Part shown: piece after piece, positions 24,612 through 35,473 of the stretch
How the letters are laid out: each line of letters opens with the position of its first letter
How positions within the stretch are numbered: the stretch's first letter is position 1
DNA from: Rotaria socialis
Taxonomy: Eukaryota; Rotifera; Eurotatoria; Philodinida; Philodinidae
NCBI GenBank assembly: GCA_905331475.1
Contig: CAJNYU010002679.1
Span: forward strand, 371,872-435,871
Direction: 5' to 3'
Length of the DNA: 64,000 nt
Position numbers and translations under genes: made by a program
Notes under the pieces: model-generated
Database searches by the model: none
The model's input: the letters and a program-made list of their open reading frames with translations, nothing else
What the model was told of the DNA's origin: nothing

Positions 24612-26679
24612 GCTGAAAGAGAAGGGAGACAAACTTCGTCGCCAATGTTGTGTGGAAAAACTATCACATTAACGGGCATATTAGCCCATTCGTATTTTTC
24701 TTGTTAATCTTGTTTATCTTAAATTTGAAAAGATGGCATATTGATATTGATTTTACTAGCATTTTGTTGAATTTTAAATTCTAAAACCTACGAAAACAGA
24801 ACACGAATCTCGCTCGGTTATGCCACGAGTAAAATGAATCATTTTGTACGATATTAGAGGATAAATAGGGAGCACAATGTGTGATTGATCTTATGAATTA
24901 AGCAGCTGCTTGATAAGGCTTTCGGAGCGGAAGCTTTTAGAAAATATTCCCGTGTTTGTGATATTTAATACTTGCGTTTATCTCGAAACCAATATTTTGA
25001 TCTATGAATGAATAATCATTGATAGTTTATTACCGTCCTGCCTGTAGTTTATTCCAAATGTATGAAATAATTTATCTTCTGTAATCCTTAAAGGATCCTA
25101 GCTATGAAAATTCTTAAGCACATCATTAAAAATATGCAGTTTTTATGCTATTCGCCACAGCAATTATTGAATATTTTCTTGGCAACAGTTGAATAGAAGT
25201 CAAACACGAGTAGCTTACAGGATCTGCATAAGAGTGCAGTTCATTTATGTATGATTTTTAGAATTTCGGGAATGTTTTGACTCAAACTATACTTTTTTAT
25301 TGATAAAAAAATTCATTTCCTCCGAGGACACAAAGTCGTAATTAGAGAATAAGTTGTTTTAGAATAGTCAAACCTGGTCAGATTGAAAGACATTATGAAA
25401 TGTATGATACTGACTTATTCATATGTTCTCGACAGCAGAAAGAAGTGTTAGAGTGCTGCTTATTTCAGCGTTAGATGAAAATATTTTTGAACAGCTAATA
25501 ATGAAAATCTTATAGAGAGAGAAATCTGCTGATATGCTCTACAGTCTATTATCCGTGCATCACCAGAAATGATTCAACCAGGTACTGTACCAAAGCTCAA
25601 ATAGGAGCTTTATGAAAGAGTTGCTAAACTTAAAATTTTTCTAGAATGTTTTGTTACCTATATATTTTTCAAAGAGAATTCATAAGATATGAGAACCACT
25701 CCTTTAATTTAAATCGTGTCTTCTATTCTTTTCAGGGTTGTAAATATTTATTGATATTGATTTCTTCTTGTCGCAAAAACAAAATAACAAAGATATACAC
25801 CGAGAACAGTTGGATAGGTTGGCGCTTTTGCCCGATCTTCGTCTTTCTCGTGCATGCTTCTCGGAAAATCTAGTCCAATGAAAGATTTTTGTGGTCGGAA
25901 TAGGAGAAAAAACACACAATCTGACGATGATCAATTATCTATATGTATCCAGCTTTGAAAATGAATTAGATATTCAACAATAGAACTTAGATAGAACTGG
26001 AAGCAACACAATTAATATTCTATTGTAATTGATACATAAACTATGTGAAAATAGCTGTATAATCACAAAAATAATAAAAAGGCTACTCAAACAAATCTAA
26101 ATAATTTGTTTTAGTGAATCATTTTCTATATTAAGGTGATGAGATTTTACTGCTTTCTATTTTATAAGACCAAAGTAAATTCAAGATCTAAAAATGGATC
26201 GAAATCAGCCATTGGAAATATATATCGTACGAAGATTCAAGAACTTCTGTGAATTCATTATAAACGTGAACACTAAGCAGCAAAACGAAAACGAAAGTAG
26301 GAAACACGTGCACACAACCATACACACCATCTACATAATCAGCAAATGAATGCAATCCTATCCGAGAGCAGCGTAATAAATAGTTTACTCTCATATGAGA
26401 AACGAAAATTTAATTATAAAATAAGAATCTCATTTTTTTTAAATGAAACATACGAAATCATTAGTTTCATTATCGTAAATATGAATATTCCACCACGGTT
26501 CATGCTCAGGAAACTTTAATAAGTGACGATTCTATTTTCTGATTTGTACATCCATTCACGTTCACGTTGAAAACAATACATTTGTTTTGAATGCTTAGAA
26601 AAACAAATGTTACTTCTTCTCAATTTGTTTTATTTTAGTAGTGATTTTATTGCTTTAAAAGGAAAACTATATTTTTAGT
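24612..26679. other. Spacer between astacin B and C
   Basis: No coding exon seen. It contains blocks similar to the A-B spacer and, more weakly, to sequence upstream of copy D, consistent with duplication of a ~3.1 kb unit followed by divergence. Confidence 0.6.
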
Positions 26680-27653
26680 TTAGGAGCAAGAATAGTATGC
26701 TTTGAGTTTTTCAGCATCTTGATCACTCAAATTCATGCCACGGCCCATCTTCGATTCCCAATCTTTGTCAGTATCTGTAATAACTTTTATCGTTGGGAGA
26801 CCATTCGACGAGAAAGCATCACTTCGATAGTGCATTATTGATCCTTTGAATAATACATATATGCATCTTTATTTAAAAGCGAAAAACTGCTAGTCTTCGA
26901 TTATTTACCATAGTCATAGGGCCTGTTCAGCGTGCTAACGCTAGTCGAAGGAAAAATATTGAAATTGTGTTCATTACCTGTGAAATATCCTATTAAAATA
27001 AAGTTTCGATGACAGGTCTTTTTATCGAACCTGATTGAATGTTTTCGGTTTGTATGCGTACATATTGATTACGATCGGGACGAGTCTGCTCATGAATGAA
27101 GCCAAGAGCATGCATGAGCTCATGTAGTGCTACCTGATGGTAAACACAGCCAGTAGGTTGAAGTGATAGATCTTGAGGACCACTGCTCTTAGCTCTACCC
27201 ATATACGACCAACATCTATATTTATTTTTTGTTTTATAGACACTGAAGAAAATAAATATATTGATTTTTTTACCCTCTGCTAGGAATAATTCGTAACCAA
27301 ACTGAAGTACTACTATTGCGCTCCACAAATCTAATGCAATTATTTGTACTTTTCATAATTTCAGACATAGCTCCTCTGATAACACTCTTCTGATCATTCG
27401 TATACGATGCATGAATATCAAAAGGTACGATGCCATTTGGCCATTTCGGACTGCGAATGTATACGGCACGACCAGCTTTTAATGGTACTGCAATATCACC
27501 TTCTATGAATGTAGCACCGATTGCATAGTTCTCTGATAAACCTTCCAAACCGAACAGATTAAGAGCATCGCCTGAATCTTCCAACGGAATCGCATAGACT
27601 TTGCAAGAGAGAAATATTGAGTATAAAAGTAATTTTACGTATTGAAACATCAT
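26680..27653 (-). CDS. Astacin-family zinc metalloprotease C
   Basis: Exons (-): 27274-27653, 27031-27215, 26909-26977, 26680-26843; 265 residues with the array's phases. Signal peptide LLLYSIFLSCKVYA, propeptide FIEGDIAVP, catalytic motif HELMHALGFIHEQTRPDRN, Met-turn SIMHY, end KAYYSCS. Active-site residues are complete. It is more diverged than A and B (for example MNLSDQDAEKL near the C-terminus), so it is an older copy under purifying selection rather than a pseudogene. Secreted protease; substrate unknown. Confidence 0.92.
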
Positions 27654-27692
27654 CTATAAAAACTGTCTTGGATTACGAAGAATGAAATTATA

Positions 27693-27700
27693 TATTTATA
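27693..27700 (-). promoter_or_regulatory. TATA box (TATAAATA) of astacin C
   Basis: TATAAATA on the minus strand 40 bp upstream of the ATG, as in the sister genes. Confidence 0.65.
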
Positions 27701-29573
27701 CGTATTTTTAAGGGTAAATTATTAATTTCGTCAGTGAAGCATAAAAGGAGTGTACCAAAAAGCAAAATCGAATTACGGAAATGATCTGCCACATCAGTAG
27801 CAAAATCGGCCGATGCATGCTTGTTTTTTTTTTGTTGCTTCTGAATTTATACAGACGGAGAAAACATTTTGACATTCGCATATTATCATGATTTTTACGA
27901 TATTTTTATCGAATTTAGCAATTTGTAATCAAGTAGAAATAGATTAATGCTTTCGATTATAAATGCAGAGTTCATTTTCAACTCAGTTTAATAAAAAAAA
28001 TAGTTAGCACATGTTGATAGTGTATGGATTTAATAACTACGTCATAGGACTGATTTTCGATCTATCCAGTGTATGAGTCAACAACCGTCAGATTAATATG
28101 TCGAGCTATCGGAGTAATACACGACAGAAAATATTAGCATATTTACTGTATTTGGTATGCACGATTATCTGCTGATTAATATTTTAATCAACAATAGAAC
28201 TGACGAAAAGTGTGACACTGCGCATTTGAGACCCATCTGAGGAAGTTGCCGATGATAAAATGGTAAAAAAATTGAATTACATTCAGTTGTTAGAATTTTA
28301 ATTGAGGGCATTGAATAAATATGCTGTTTTTCGATTAAATGCGAAGAAAACATGAATTAAAACCAAACATCAAATCATTTATAATATATTCGAAGAATAA
28401 TTCATTAAAATCTATTTCCTCAATAATAACTGAAACTCAAACGTCTGTTCAAGTCTCACAACTCTCTCATAATGAAAACAAAATAGATCAAAAACGTTTT
28501 TGAATGATTTATTTTAATAATATAGTGTGATTTTTGCAAAGTCCTTAATACTTCCTATTAGAAATTTATGAAATCGGCTTTCTTTGCATTAGTTCTGTAT
28601 TCGGTTGTTGCCGCATTTGTTTTTTGGTTATTTTACGGAAGGAAAAAGAATTTCCTAATTGAATGATAGTCCAGAGGAAAATTAGAATATGATAACTACT
28701 TTCATTCGAGTAATCAGAAAAAAAAATTGGCCCACTCTTACACTGCTCGTTTTAACTCTAGATCTAATAAACGTGACCAAACTAGAAGATGACTTAGTTT
28801 GGAGTAATTTTACCCACAGATATTAGAATAATAAATTATCGTGAAACAGACTCTGTAGGATGAGAAATAAAGTTTCAATTTCAATAATTTAGTATAAATT
28901 GATTTTTGCATTGAGAAACTGCGTTAAGTAATCGCAATAATGATGGAGGTCGACATTTCGAAATAAACCGTCATTTTTCGATATCCACCAGTGAAATCAA
29001 GGAAAAACCAGTAATAGATTAAAATGTATTCAAGACAATAGTAGAATATAATCAATTTTTTCTATGATTAAATATTTACACAGAATCAAATATGATCAAT
29101 ATTTTCATTTCATAAATGATTAACATCGAGTTGTTGTACTACGATTAGAATATATCTAAACTTTTCAAGAATACCGACTAAAATCCGATTTTTAGCGATC
29201 TATTTTACACGATTCATTATCTTCGTAACGTCAAGTTATCCTTTCGTGATTCTTTAATGTAGTGATGTTTATATAATAAAACACACTAAACTAGTTTGAT
29301 GCACAGTTCTGAAGCATTCTCAGTTGTCTACAATAAATAATCAAACGTATTAAAAAAAAAGTAAAAGAAAAATCATATGTTGAACTTAAAGAATTATCAA
29401 ATACTATTCAAACATACTGCGAGATTGAAATGATCAATTCATTTTCTTTCATGTGAAGTCGTATTGTAAATTTGGCGTTAAATTCTCTGTAGAAAACAAT
29501 AAAAGATTTTCAGTCATGATTCATCTTTGCATTTTATAAAATCATTGGAAAATGTATAATAGCGTAAAGATAC
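27701..29573. other. Spacer between astacin C and the Dlx relic
   Basis: AT-rich, no coding exon recognised on either strand. Unlike the other spacers I see little similarity to them. Confidence 0.5.
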
Positions 29574-29757
29574 TAATGTGACTACGAATAATCAAACGAT
29601 GAATGAATCATCACCACGTCCAACATCTTCTACGATGATGCCGGCTACAAAAACAACATCACTATATCTAACAAAAGCGTTTTTCGAACAAATTCCATGT
29701 ATTCAATAGCATATACCAGCAATTCATTGAAAGTAAAACTTGTTTATACAAAAGCTA
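29574..29757 (+). pseudogene. Decayed fragment of the last Dlx exon
   Basis: About 184 bp that align in order with the Dlx terminal exon from ~20009 onward. Shared blocks include GTAAAGAT, ATGTGACTAC, AATCAAAC, CAACATCTTCTAC and TTTTTCGAACAAATTC (functional gene: TTCTTCGAACAAATTC), then a stretch like the Dlx 3' UTR (TTGAAAGTAAAACTTG versus TTGAAAATAAAACTTG). Internal parts of the Thr/Pro-rich region are deleted and a TAG interrupts the frame. No homeodomain is left, so it is non-functional. It lies just past the 3' end of astacin D, the same arrangement as the real Dlx gene beside astacin A. Confidence 0.82.
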
Positions 29758-29829
29758 CATGTTCCTTCACAGTAGTCAAATTTGCTTAATTTCGATGTTT
29801 ATTAGTTGAAAGCAAAAAATGTTTGTCAT

Positions 29830-30811
29830 TTATGGACATGAATAGTATTTTTTCAGTTTGGTAATGTCTTGAGCACTCATTTTGTCTCCTCGGCCCATAT
29901 AAGGTTCCCAATTTTCGTAACCAGCAAGAATAGGTCTAATTGTTGGACGGCCATTCGATGAAAAAGCATCATTCCGATAATGCATTATTGATCCTTTGAA
30001 AAAGAAAAAGAAATATTGATTAAGAAGAATTTCAAAATTCTTTATGATTTACCATAATCATAAGGTTCACTAAATGTATTAACTTGGCTTGGAGCAAATT
30101 TATCGAAATTATGTGCTTGACCTATACAAAATGGTCATTTAGATCAAGTTTTATTAATGAATTGTATCGAACCATTTTGAATATTTTCATAATAGACGCG
30201 TACATATGTATCACGATCTGGCCGAGTTTGCTCGTGAGCAAAGCCGAGCGCATGCAATAATTCGTGTATCGATACTGAAAGAGCAACACAGCTAGGGATT
30301 TGAATTGAAAGATCTTGAGCGCCATAGTTTACAATTTTACCCATATGTGACCAACAACTATAAATTTATTTATTTTTCTTTATATCTTCTCAATAATAAA
30401 TTCCTATAGATAATTTATATTTTGTCTTTCTTACCCTTGACCAGAATGGATTCTTAACCAAACTGGATGACTGGTATCGCGCCAAACAAATCTAATACAA
30501 TCATTTGTATTGGCACTAATGGTAGTCATAGCACTAATAATAACATTCTTCTGACTGGTTGTAAACGCTGCATCAAATTCAACAGGCACCACACCATTGG
30601 GCCATCTTGGAGCGCTAATATATGCAGTACGACCGTTATTTATTGGCATTGCAATATCACCCTCGATCAATTCGATATCAGTTCGATTGTTCGCATGCAT
30701 ACCAGGTAAATTAAACAAATTGGGAATATTATCCTCATCTTTTCTGGGTATTACATTCGCCTGACATGCGAGAAAGAATACGCATAAAACCAGTTTCATA
30801 TAAGGAAACAT
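29830..30811 (-). CDS. Astacin-family zinc metalloprotease D
   Basis: Exons (-): 30435-30811, 30173-30357, 30053-30121, 29830-29993; 264 residues, same exon lengths for exons 2-4 (185, 69, 164 nt) as the other copies. Signal peptide VLCVFFLACQANV, propeptide LIEGDIAMP (Leu replaces the usual Phe before the Asp), catalytic motif HELLHALGFAHEQTRPDRD, Met-turn SIMHY, end KKYYSCP. It is the most diverged copy (SIQIPSCVALSVS before the zinc site). Active-site residues are complete. It is the last member of the array and has the Dlx relic at its 3' side. Confidence 0.92.
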
Positions 30812-30852
30812 TATCGATCATATACTGTCGTATTATGAAAAAACAAGTAGTA

Positions 30853-30860
30853 TATTTATA
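30853..30860 (-). promoter_or_regulatory. TATA box (TATAAATA) of astacin D
   Basis: TATAAATA on the minus strand 42 bp upstream of the ATG, as in the sister genes. Confidence 0.65.
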
Positions 30861-31675
30861 ATCAAGATTTCATTTTACGTTTACGAAAGCAACGTGGGAA
30901 ACTCGAACACCGGATACAAAATCATATTCTTGAAAATTTTGAATTCGATGTTTTTCTATCAAAAACAAATGTTACAAATTCAATCGTAATCATTTCAACT
31001 ATTTATTTTCATAACAGAATACAGTTCTTAACAATACACAAGGATTTCAGGCAAAAGTTGAGTTGTAGAGTTTCAATGATGTCCAAGCCTTGTTTCCGTC
31101 AGTAATAAAATTAATGCAACACTAGTAACTTGAAAATATTACCTGTTTTTCTCCCATCTGTTTGTCTTTCTCATGGATTCTTATCTAGACGTTTAGCGGA
31201 ATCAAATATATTCTCAACGACACGAACAAAAACAAAAACCACGTGTAGACTAGTTATTTTTTAGAGTATACTCAATTGCAAACCAATCAGTGATCAGACA
31301 ATAGAATTTAGATACAGGTGAGATAGATAACAGTGAATATTACTGTGAAATATGTATAGGGGTCACCCAGGAATTATCTCTTGTCCCCACCCTAGTAGAC
31401 ATATTGCCAACGCTTCTATGAATACTTATCAGAACTGAGATAAACTTTGTCTATTATATGCATTGTAAAATCGAAGTATTAAAATACAATGAGAGAAATA
31501 AATAGATATCAAGATGTCATCATACTGATTATATGAGAAGCATTTATTCCATATGAAGACAGTATAAAAGACTATTGTAGACTTTCATCAACAACCTACA
31601 AATCTAATGCTATCCAAATGAAAATGATACTGGAATAGTTTCTATCTAATTTTTGATTTTGCTCACATCAGATAA
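30861..31675. other. Spacer between astacin D and the acyltransferase gene
   Basis: No coding exon seen. Fragments near 31290 (ACAATAGAATTTAGATA) resemble the B-C spacer near 25980, suggesting that the duplicated unit ends about here. Confidence 0.5.
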
Positions 31676-32815
31676 TCAGTTAACGTTTGATTTCATCGCT
31701 GAAAAAAGTCCAGCTTCAATAAATGGATCAAAGAAAAGTGGTAAAGTAATAAACATTATTCCTATAGTCCATATCCATCCAGTAAGTTTTCCTTGGAAAG
31801 TATTTGATCTTATTGGCAATTTCATTTTAATTTCCAATAAAACTAAGAGACCGTGTATTGAGAAAAAAATCATGCTTTTACCAGACCATTTACCAGAGAC
31901 AAACCATACTAGGTATTCATGTAAACAACCAGATAATATATAAGCAAAGAGACTTTTTATAGTTTTACTCATGGGTTTTATTGGGTCGATTAGTTTTGGA
32001 ATAACAATAAAAGATATAAGTTGTAGTGAGGTTTTTACCAGATTATTCCAACGCTTTGACCAAAATTCTCGAAGACTCGTAGAAACGAAAGGAAATGCAG
32101 GAAAAGCAGGATTGATACGAATATTAAATAGAAGCATATAAAAACCAAAACCTATACTAGTTACAGAATCCATAGACAAATATAAAATAGCTCCCAATAA
32201 TCCATAACGAATGAAATAGGATCTTGGCGACATTAGTGATGGAGATGTCGCAAGCCATTCAGAAGGTATCAGATAAAGGATAGTTTGAAAAATAATAAAT
32301 TTATAAATGCCTTGTAAAATCATTCCAAAACATTCTCCGCGGACATTTTGTTTCGATATGTCTTTTAATTTTGCTTCTGATTCTGGCATTCGTGGAAGAG
32401 CAAGAAAATATAAAACTACTAATTTCAATGGCATTTGTCGTATGTATGTCCATTTGTAAGCGAATGCTAATTCGAGAAATTTGAAACTGGTTGAACTAGC
32501 TAATCCGCCCAATGAAAAAGCTACTAAACTACTGCGGATAAATAATGACGAGCTTAATTTCACGTAAACACATACGAACAGTAGAGAGATAGAACTAATG
32601 ATAGAAACAAAATGTAAAACATGCGGAGTATTAAAATATTGACTAGTTCTAAGAATACAAATGTAGAGAATTACAATAATAAAAAAGGATGAAACGAGAG
32701 TGACTAAAGCATTTTCAACCATGCTGACGAATTGATTTAAGAAGCGCAAGTAATTTTTATCGTACTTGTCGCCGTACTGATAAGCGTTTGAAAAGATATA
32801 AAAATAAACACGCAT
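31676..32815 (-). CDS. Wax-synthase-type MBOAT acyltransferase, intronless
   Basis: A single open frame of 379 residues, close to the usual size of plant-type wax synthases. The protein is mostly hydrophobic, with about eight predicted membrane spans. The wax-synthase segment at ~240-320 has FPFVSTSLREFWSKRWNNL and, further on, SGCLHEYLVWFVSG, whose His is at the position of the MBOAT active-site His. Family members in the ER join a fatty acyl-CoA to a long-chain alcohol (wax ester) or another hydroxyl acceptor. The true acceptor cannot be read from sequence. The lack of introns contrasts with most neighbours and, with the family's strong representation in plants, fungi and bacteria, makes ancient horizontal transfer or retroposition possible. 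No frameshift or stop; likely functional. Confidence 0.78.
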   Translation of the reverse strand: MRVYFYIFSNAYQYGDKYDKNYLRFLNQFVSMVENALVTLVSSFFIIVILYICILRTSQYFNTPHVLHFVSIISSISLLFVCVYVKLSSSLFIRSSLVAFSLGGLASSTSFKFLELAFAYKWTYIRQMPLKLVVLYFLALPRMPESEAKLKDISKQNVRGECFGMILQGIYKFIIFQTILYLIPSEWLATSPSLMSPRSYFIRYGLLGAILYLSMDSVTSIGFGFYMLLFNIRINPAFPAFPFVSTSLREFWSKRWNNLVKTSLQLISFIVIPKLIDPIKPMSKTIKSLFAYILSGCLHEYLVWFVSGKWSGKSMIFFSIHGLLVLLEIKMKLPIRSNTFQGKLTGWIWTIGIMFITLPLFFDPFIEAGLFSAMKSNVN

Positions 32816-33922
32816 AATCTAGCGTGCACCAAAAAAGAGAAGAGAAAGTAAACACGAAAACGAAATCATGATTCTTTTACATACACGGAACAGCACAAAA
32901 CGAGTATTTATTAAAATCAATTTCGACTCTGTAGCTCATATATTGTAATGGATATATATCAAACACTTCTAAACTTAATTTATCATCGAGTGAAATCGTT
33001 TTTCTCTAAATATGTGTTTGACATCGAAAATATTTTGTTTGTGCTGTTCTCTATATTTTCACCCAAAGTAATTGTCAGCAAAACTGGATGAATATGTTGA
33101 AACGGAAAAAAAGAATGCCATGGCTTAAGCTATTTGCAGTGGTCCACTATACTAATTAAAAAAAAACTTCTAGATTTATCCATAGGTGCGACATAATATG
33201 TAGACGTCACTACCCAAGCAGACAAACATTTTGTCTGCTTGGGTAGTGCGAAGTACATTTGCTAATAAAAGCCGCTCCTGATTCCGTTGGTAGGCACAAG
33301 GTTCACTCTAGAAAGTCCGAAAGAGAAAATATCTGATAAAAATGAACTAAAATAGGCTTTAAAATAATATTTAACGATTGAAATTAGATCATAATGACTG
33401 CAGCTTGCACATATATTCATCTGATGAAAATTATGAATGTTATCCATGACTTTGTTTATTCAGACACAAAGAGGAAAACCTGCATCTGTATCAGATGCGT
33501 ATATTTTCAAATCGAACGCCCACGATATCATGAATATATTGTTAGTTAAAATCTTCAATAATTCTCCCTTCGGTTCTATGGCACACATGAAAGAATACCA
33601 AATGTATCAATACTTCTACGATAGGCTATAGAACATGTGTCTCGCTCGATTTCATGATTCAGACTTGATCAAATTCAGAAGTTGCAAAGCGCATAATTAA
33701 TCCGATAGATTTATTGTCGCACAATAGAGGCCTACTTTCGAATAAAAACAACTGAATGCTTTATTTTCACAATCGAAAAGCGCATCACATTATTCATATT
33801 TCTTACATGTTATCATACATTAGGCAGAGCACTTATCTATGATCTTGTATAAAAAGCAAAAAGTTGCGAGCATTCACAAACAATATAAATAAATAAATAA
33901 ATAAACAAATATTTTGCTATCC
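32816..33922. other. Intergenic region between the acyltransferase and transporter genes
   Basis: No coding exon seen. It contains the perfect hairpin at 33208-33248 and a (AAAT)n-type microsatellite near 33885-33905. Confidence 0.5.
33208..33248. repeat. Perfect 19-bp inverted repeat with 3-nt loop
   Basis: The arm CACTACCCAAGCAGACAAA (33208-33226) is the exact reverse complement of 33230-33248, separated by CAT. It is GC-richer than its AT-rich surroundings. It could be the tip of a foldback element or a transcribed stem-loop. Pairing stops immediately outside these 19 bp, so it is shorter than a typical animal miRNA precursor. Confidence 0.85.
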
Positions 33923-35473
33923 TTAAGCAATTTTAGGCACAATGTCATCTTTCTGTGATGATGACGTGTCGGACGTTTCTTGAGCACTTATTTCATTTGA
34001 TACATAATTTTCTTTTACAGAATACCATTTGTGAATGGGAAGTGATTGTAATCGATGCATCATACGCCATGTCAATAGTAGCCAAACAATACCGAACACA
34101 GTACAACCGGCGACTTCGATTGAATAGGCATGTTTCTTAGGTAGCTTGCTTGCTATTGCTAAGACGACGCTCGACGATGCAATCTGGCCAATATTACCAA
34201 GAGTGCTTACTAATGTCATATATGTACCGCCAATACGTGGCTCACTAATCTGAGCGTAGAAACCAACGCGAGCAACAAGTTGCACGTAGATAATTGTTTC
34301 ATTGACAACAAATAGAGTCATTAAGATCGGATAGAAGATATATGGGGAATTGACAAGTTGAGAAGTAAAATAAATATAAATTCCAATTAATACACAAATT
34401 AATAGCCGAGGTGGATATAATCGAGCAAACCAAATTAACGGTCGACGAGTTTGAGAAAGAATAAGTGGAACAATAACTTTGACGAACACCAATGGCATTG
34501 TAACAAGACCAAGAGTTTCGCGTGACATACCATTACTAGAATACAATAAAGAATAGGTGATTTTTAAGAGTTGAAATAATATTATTGCTATTCTGTTCAA
34601 CAATAGCGCTATTTAAAAGAAAACCTTTTGTATAGCCGTTTTAGAAACATCTACTTACTCAACCAAAGCGATATTAGTCATAAAATAAGTTGCTGCATAG
34701 CCAAAAGGTGAAATAATAAGAATAAATGTCAATTCTAACATATATTTCTTTTTGAATAATTTCAACACACATAAATATGTGTCGATGAGTTTCAATTTTT
34801 TCTTGTTATCATTTATAATAGGTGTTTTTTCACGAAATAGAAACGCTATAATCAAAGTAACAACAAGAAAGCCAATGCCCCAAAATCGTATAAAGTGAGG
34901 TAGTGTAAAGAGTCCATTATCTTGCATTTTAAGAGATAGTGGCGCACGAATGTAGCGATTGGTGAAATTAGCTGATTCAAAAGTAAGAAGAAATGATGAT
35001 CCAAGAAAACGTCCAAGAGTTTGCCCCATCGTTTGTGAAGTTGATTGCCAAACAACATTTGATGTTTCAAAGAGTGTAAGAGCCCATCCATCTACGCATA
35101 TGTCTTGACTTGCAGTTAAAAATATAATAAAGAAAACGAAGATTGTCAACGGAGCAACATGCAAATAATTAACAAATGAATTAATATAGAACGATAAAAC
35201 AATTAAACCGATCCCAAGTAAGATTTGTATAGGTAATAACCACGTTTGACGTCTACCGAAGCGTTGAATATAAAAAACATCGATTATCGGTGCCCAAATT
35301 ATTTTGCAACTAAATGGATAATGAACGAAATTGTAGATACTTTGTTCGCGCCATTTAGCACCTGCCGTAGTTAGAAAGATAGGAATGGATGTTGACAACC
35401 CAAGAACGACACCTTGTAAAATATACAGAACAAGTGTGACGAGAATACTGATAATCGGAGCTCTGATGAACAT
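33923..35473 (-). CDS. SLC33A1-like: Acetyl-CoA transporter, SLC33A1 (AT-1) family
   Basis: Two exons (-): 34659-35473 and 33923-34535, joined in phase 2 to give 475 residues. SLC33A1 carries acetyl-CoA into the ER lumen for acetylation of gangliosides and proteins. Family landmarks are present: IWAPIIDVFYIQRFGRRQ after the second span, TASQDICVDGWALTLF, and SQTMGQTLGRFLG. The C-terminal half has VARVGFYAQISEPRIGGTYM and STLGNIGQ. About 11-12 membrane spans are expected. The protein is shorter than human SLC33A1 (549), mainly at the N-terminus, where little precedes the first span; a further 5' exon cannot be excluded. The C-terminal tail is Ser/Thr-rich. Confidence 0.9.
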
